Positions 31,032-34,135 of a DNA stretch of 34,135 bases are shown piece by piece (positions within the stretch are counted from its first letter, which is position 1; each line of letters opens with the position of its first letter). The DNA comes from CBDAPI01 sp964565865 (GTDB lineage Bacteria; Acidobacteriota; UBA6911; RPQK01; CBDAPI01), in contig CAZMGM010000023.1 of the NCBI GenBank assembly GCA_964565865.1, positions 1 to 34,135 on the forward strand. The letters run 5' to 3'. A program made the translations under genes and the position numbers. Below the pieces are notes generated by a model that worked only from the letters and a program-made list of their open reading frames with translations, was not told where the DNA came from and did not search any database.

Positions 31032-31925
31032 TTATTCGCTTTCCGGTGGCCCACTAAGAAGGGTGTCGATCACTCCAGGCAGCCCGTAGATTCTTTCGGC
31101 GTTTCGCCAGAAAAGCTTCTGTTGATCCTCCGGGTCCGCTGTGGAAACCAGTTCTCGGGTGACAGCAAGCCAGGTCTTCAGGTCGGTCGTAGTGAGGCAG
31201 ACTGGCCAGTCTCCGCCCCACACCACCCGCTCCCACCCGAAACATTCTAGGCAGTGCTCGACATAAGGTCGCACCGCTGCTGTTGTGGCGTTTGAGGGCG
31301 TACAATAGGCCAGGACTCCTGAAATCTTGCAGCTCATATTGGGCATCCCGGCCATCGCCTGGATGTGGTCCCGCCAGGGGTCGAGTGCGTGGCCCGCAAT
31401 ATCGGGTACTCCGCAATGATCCAGGATGAACTGGACGTTCGGGCACTGTCTGGCCAGGTCCAGCGCCAGCGGTAGCTGCCGAGCCAGGACACACAGGTCA
31501 AAGGTCAGATTATACTTTCCCAGCAGCCGCAAATTCTGAATAAAGAGCGGTTGCTTTGAAAGCTCGTCCGGCACCAGATGCAGGATCCGCCGGAAGCCAA
31601 CCAGCCTGGGATGCTGGACTTTCTCAATGTAGGCCTCGAAGTCGTCCTGCGACTCGGGTCGGCAGCCTGCAATTACGCCCTGGACGATGCTGCTCTGCTC
31701 CTCAGCGAGCCCGCAAACGAACTCCATTTCCGCCTGCCAATGGGGATCATCGGGCGCCGCTTCCATGAAAATTGTCGCACCCACGTCCGTCCCCTCTGCT
31801 GCATCCAGGTAATCTCGCAGACGAAAAGCCTGCCCCGAGAGCTGGGGAATTCCTTCGCTCCAAGAATAGGGATATCGCTCCGGGTAGATGAGATGCTGGT
31901 GGGTATCGAGAATGGGTATGCTCAA
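31032..31925 (-). CDS. Amidohydrolase 2 family, COG3618 lactonase-like (possible L-fuconolactonase)
   Basis: The 297-residue metal-dependent hydrolase opens with DTHQHLIYP (His9 and His11 as metal ligands) and contains ILDHCGVP and WGGDWPV, the C-terminal metal-ligand region of COG3618 enzymes. Characterised COG3618 members hydrolyse sugar lactones such as L-fucono-1,5-lactone and L-rhamnonolactone. The start is TTG 31925 with GGAG about 9 nt upstream; no ATG is in frame there. The gene follows the Gfo/Idh/MocA gene after 27 bp and precedes rhaM by 11 bp. A lactonase step after sugar oxidation by the dehydrogenase fits the arrangement, which is inference. Confidence 0.85.
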   Translation of the reverse strand: MSIPILDTHQHLIYPERYPYSWSEGIPQLSGQAFRLRDYLDAAEGTDVGATIFMEAAPDDPHWQAEMEFVCGLAEEQSSIVQGVIAGCRPESQDDFEAYIEKVQHPRLVGFRRILHLVPDELSKQPLFIQNLRLLGKYNLTFDLCVLARQLPLALDLARQCPNVQFILDHCGVPDIAGHALDPWRDHIQAMAGMPNMSCKISGVLAYCTPSNATTAAVRPYVEHCLECFGWERVVWGGDWPVCLTTTDLKTWLAVTRELVSTADPEDQQKLFWRNAERIYGLPGVIDTLLSGPPESE

Positions 31926-31952
31926 CTGGATGGTCTCCGGATGCCGAATGGG

Positions 31953-33035
31953 CTATTCAGGGATTCTAGTCGCTCCGTTGCTGTCGGACTGGTAGCAGGC
32001 TTCAACCAGCGCCATCGTATGATACACATCCTCCACGGAAGTGTGGAGCAAGTCGTCCTCGCCGGCGGCGTAACGCTGCAGATTGGACATCGTGCCGATG
32101 AAGGCATCGGGGAACCAGGTCCCCTCTAGATTGAGGGAGTGCCAGACGGGATCCACCTCATCCTTGAGGACACAGTAGTCGAAGGTATCGGGTACTCCCT
32201 CAGGGTAGTTCATAAGAATACCCATGGTGCTTTTGATCGCTCCCCGCGTCCCTTCCCACTTGATGTAGCTCTCCTGATGGTCGCGACCGAATCCGTGAGA
32301 GTGGTTTACCTGCGCACCCACCATCAGATTGTCACCATAATCGAGAATGACGTAGGAGCGAACCTGAGCCAGTTTTGGCGAGCTCGGGTGTTTCAACGTC
32401 CGGCAGTAGGCGGCCCGGGGCTCGCCTAGAAAAGCCCGCATCAGATCGAGGTAGTGGACCGAGTGGTAGAGGATCTCGACCCGGGGGATACCCTCTAGAA
32501 AGTCCCACAAATGCCAGGGTGACGAGATTGTGATACGGACTTCCATGGCCATGATCTCACCAATGGCCCCCTGGTCGATGAGACTGCTGGCAGCGAGGCA
32601 ATGGGGAGCAAAGCGAAGTTGGTGGTTGATCGCTGCCGTCAGTCCTTTGGACCGGCACCTCTCGCGGATGGCTCCGGCCATTGCCAGGTCCTCTCCCATG
32701 GGTTTCTGGATCAGTACGGTGGCCTCATCGGGTAGCCGGTCCAGAATCGAAAGCGTGGCCGATGCCGGCACTGCAATGTCAAACACGACATTACGGCACG
32801 CCGCCGCGTCGTCGAGCAACTCAAAAACGTTAGGAATATCGAACTTCTTGGCCGTCGCCCTGCTCTTGTTCACATCCAGGTCGTGAATCCCGTGGACCGA
32901 AAGACCTGCCTTCCCGTAAGCAGGCAGATGGGCATCGTTGACGATGCCCCCCGCACCGATCATGATGATTGGTTTCGGATCGCTCGGTAACGGCCAATGC
33001 TGCTGAACCTTCGGGTCTTGGTTTGTCTCGATCAT
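31953..33035 (-). CDS. Gfo/Idh/MocA family oxidoreductase
   Basis: The 360-residue NAD(P)-dependent sugar or polyol dehydrogenase has a Rossmann region (PIIMIGAGGIVNDAHLPAY, 22-40) with a short leader, the family's E/Q-K-P motif as IQKPMGE (about 109-115), and a C-terminal substrate domain with the conserved helix EILYHSVHYLDLMRAFLGEP. Gln replaces the more usual Glu of the EKP motif; the Lys is kept. GGAGGA 5 nt before ATG 33035 supports the start. It is the first gene of the three-gene unit with the lactonase-like hydrolase and mutarotase, so oxidation of a 6-deoxy or related aldose is likely. Substrate unproven. Confidence 0.87.
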   Translation of the reverse strand: MIETNQDPKVQQHWPLPSDPKPIIMIGAGGIVNDAHLPAYGKAGLSVHGIHDLDVNKSRATAKKFDIPNVFELLDDAAACRNVVFDIAVPASATLSILDRLPDEATVLIQKPMGEDLAMAGAIRERCRSKGLTAAINHQLRFAPHCLAASSLIDQGAIGEIMAMEVRITISSPWHLWDFLEGIPRVEILYHSVHYLDLMRAFLGEPRAAYCRTLKHPSSPKLAQVRSYVILDYGDNLMVGAQVNHSHGFGRDHQESYIKWEGTRGAIKSTMGILMNYPEGVPDTFDYCVLKDEVDPVWHSLNLEGTWFPDAFIGTMSNLQRYAAGEDDLLHTSVEDVYHTMALVEACYQSDSNGATRIPE

Positions 33036-33179
33036 CAGTTCCTCCGTCCACGGTCCCGCTCAGACACGTGGCTCTGTTACACTCTCGGCCGGTAATCGCT
33101 TTGCAGTGGAGCACGTCGTGACCCAGCCTAGAGTAGAAGACCTCCAAGCGTTCAGTATACCCCCCCCGCTCACGACAAG
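33036..33179. promoter_or_regulatory. Divergent promoter region between the dehydrogenase operon and the PfkB kinase
   Basis: This 144-bp spacer must serve both directions. It contains short dyads (CACGTCGTG near 33112) and an eight-C run (33160-33167). No confident -10/-35 pair or operator was identified. Confidence 0.3.
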
Positions 33180-34097
33180 ATGATGGATCAGAATCAACGC
33201 ATCATCGTGGGTCTGGGTGAAGTGCTCTGGGACCTTCTTCCTTCCGGAAAACAGCTGGGTGGTGCCCCCGCTAATTGTGTCTACAACGTCAACTGTCTGG
33301 GGGATCGGGGGTTCCTGGCATCCGCCGTTGGAGACGACCATTTGGGGCGGGAGCTGGTTGACCAACTTCGACAAAACCCCCTGTCACTCGATTACTTGCA
33401 GGTTACTCGTGCGCGCCCAACCGGAAGCGTTCCCGTGGAGGTAGACGCCGGCGGGCAGCCGATGTTTACCATCACCGAGGAGGTCGCGTGGGACTTTCTG
33501 AAATGGACACCTGAGTGGCAAGAACTGGCGCTTTCAGCTGATGCCGTGTGCTTCGGATCGCTGGCCCAGCGTTCTCCTCGATCGTCGGCAACTATCCGAT
33601 CTTTCCTCGAGTCCACCCGGCATAACGCCCTGCGAGTCTTCGACGTCAATCTGCGAGATCCGTTCTGTTCGCCAGAGGTCGTCTTGCAATCGCTGGAAAT
33701 GGCCAACATCGTGAAGTTAAATAGCGAGGAATTGGTGCGGGTGTTGAGAATGGTTGACATCAGTGAACGTGATCCTGAGTCAGCTGCGCTCAAGTTGCTG
33801 CGAGCCTTCCAGCTTCATCTCGTCTGTGTGACGAGAGGGGCCGACGGTAGCTTGCTGGTGTCCTTGGATGATGCATCCGAGCACCCTGGATTCCCGGTTG
33901 CGGTCGTCGACACCGTCGGTGCCGGTGATGCCTTTACTGCCGTGCTCACCTGTCTGTACCTGCGCGGATCCACGCTGGCAACCATTGCCGAAGCCGGCAA
34001 CCGGCTGGGTGCATGGGTTGCCTCACAGCCTGGAGCCACCCCGCAGACAACCCGACAAATGGCGCAAGACGTACTTCAAACGGCGGGTAGGGTGTAG
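33180..34097 (+). CDS. PfkB family carbohydrate kinase (fructokinase-like)
   Basis: The 305-residue cytoplasmic sugar kinase opens with VGLGEVLWDLLP followed by LGGAPANCVYN, the substrate-binding di-Gly loop typical of fructokinase-like members. FDVNLRDPF (about 158-166), the TRGADGS segment and the ATP/anion-hole motif DTVGAGDAF (244-252, catalytic Asp250) are all present. Two ATG codons are adjacent (33180 and 33183), and no clear Shine-Dalgarno sequence precedes them. It is divergent from the dehydrogenase/lactonase/mutarotase operon. It could phosphorylate fructose, a 2-keto-3-deoxy sugar acid or another ketose, and the sequence alone does not decide. Confidence 0.9.
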   Translation: MMDQNQRIIVGLGEVLWDLLPSGKQLGGAPANCVYNVNCLGDRGFLASAVGDDHLGRELVDQLRQNPLSLDYLQVTRARPTGSVPVEVDAGGQPMFTITEEVAWDFLKWTPEWQELALSADAVCFGSLAQRSPRSSATIRSFLESTRHNALRVFDVNLRDPFCSPEVVLQSLEMANIVKLNSEELVRVLRMVDISERDPESAALKLLRAFQLHLVCVTRGADGSLLVSLDDASEHPGFPVAVVDTVGAGDAFTAVLTCLYLRGSTLATIAEAGNRLGAWVASQPGATPQTTRQMAQDVLQTAGRV

Positions 34098-34122
34098 CAT
34101 TGCAGTCTTCGCGGCTGGAAAG

Positions 34123-34135
34123 AGGAGGAATCGTG
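34123..34135 (+). promoter_or_regulatory. Ribosome binding site and probable GTG start of the next gene, cut by the window end
   Basis: AGGAGG (34123-34128) is followed after 4 nt by GTG at the last three bases of the window, 25 bp after the kinase stop. This suggests a further gene cotranscribed with the kinase. Nothing of its product can be read. Confidence 0.45.

Noticed and set aside
1..34135. CRISPR arrays, insertion sequences, phage, toxin-antitoxin, rRNA or tRNA genes.
   Set aside because: No regularly spaced repeats, transposase, integrase, terminal inverted repeats or structured RNA genes were seen.

Overview
The window reads as chromosomal DNA of an uncultured Gram-negative bacterium of moderately high GC. 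An outer-membrane porin, a lipoprotein signal, Sec and Tat signals and sigma-54 control are all visible. The many PPC, DUF1549/DUF1553 (planctomycete-type cytochrome, PSCyt) and DUF1501 proteins are typical of Planctomycetota, but Verrucomicrobiota, Acidobacteriota and related uncultured phyla also carry them, so the phylum cannot be fixed from this sequence alone.

Layout. 1-4017 (+): a short DUF1549 remnant, a sodium:solute symporter, a lipoprotein and an IolE-like TIM-barrel isomerase/dehydratase. 4018-4753: a long non-coding stretch with a near-consensus sigma-54 promoter. 4754-9094 (+): a nitrogen-assimilation cluster of TorF-type porin, ammonium transporter, PII protein and type I glutamine synthetase. 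A strong terminator-like hairpin lies just upstream of glnA. 9273-12835 (-): a mandelate-racemase-type dehydratase, an APH-fold kinase and an enolase homologue with altered active-site residues. 12991-19011 (-) and 21422-27260 (+): two mirrored paralogous triads of PPC protein, DUF1549/DUF1553 cytochrome-like protein and DUF1501 protein. Between them are a PQQ-type beta-propeller gene and an unrecognised secreted protein with three internal repeats. 27261-27773: a gene graveyard with the 3' end of a TIM-barrel sugar isomerase gene and possibly of a second gene. 27774-30299 (+): an FadH-like flavin/iron-sulfur oxidoreductase and a CoxG/SRPBCC protein. 30426-30659: a broken cytochrome c gene. 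30670-33035 (-): Gfo/Idh/MocA oxidoreductase, COG3618 lactonase-like amidohydrolase and L-rhamnose mutarotase, divergent from a PfkB sugar kinase (33180-34097). The first bases of another gene end the window.

Function. One theme is nitrogen: a porin, an inner-membrane channel, a sensor and an assimilating enzyme behind one sigma-54 promoter. The other is oxidation of deoxy sugars and sugar acids: dehydrogenase, lactonase, mutarotase, dehydratase and kinases, with surface proteins that may act in polymer breakdown. The most unusual items are the enolase-like/kinase/dehydratase operon, the glnA attenuator candidate, the mirrored PSCyt triads with a near-identical 45-bp patch, the repeat protein between them, and a mutarotase whose best start codon is ATT.
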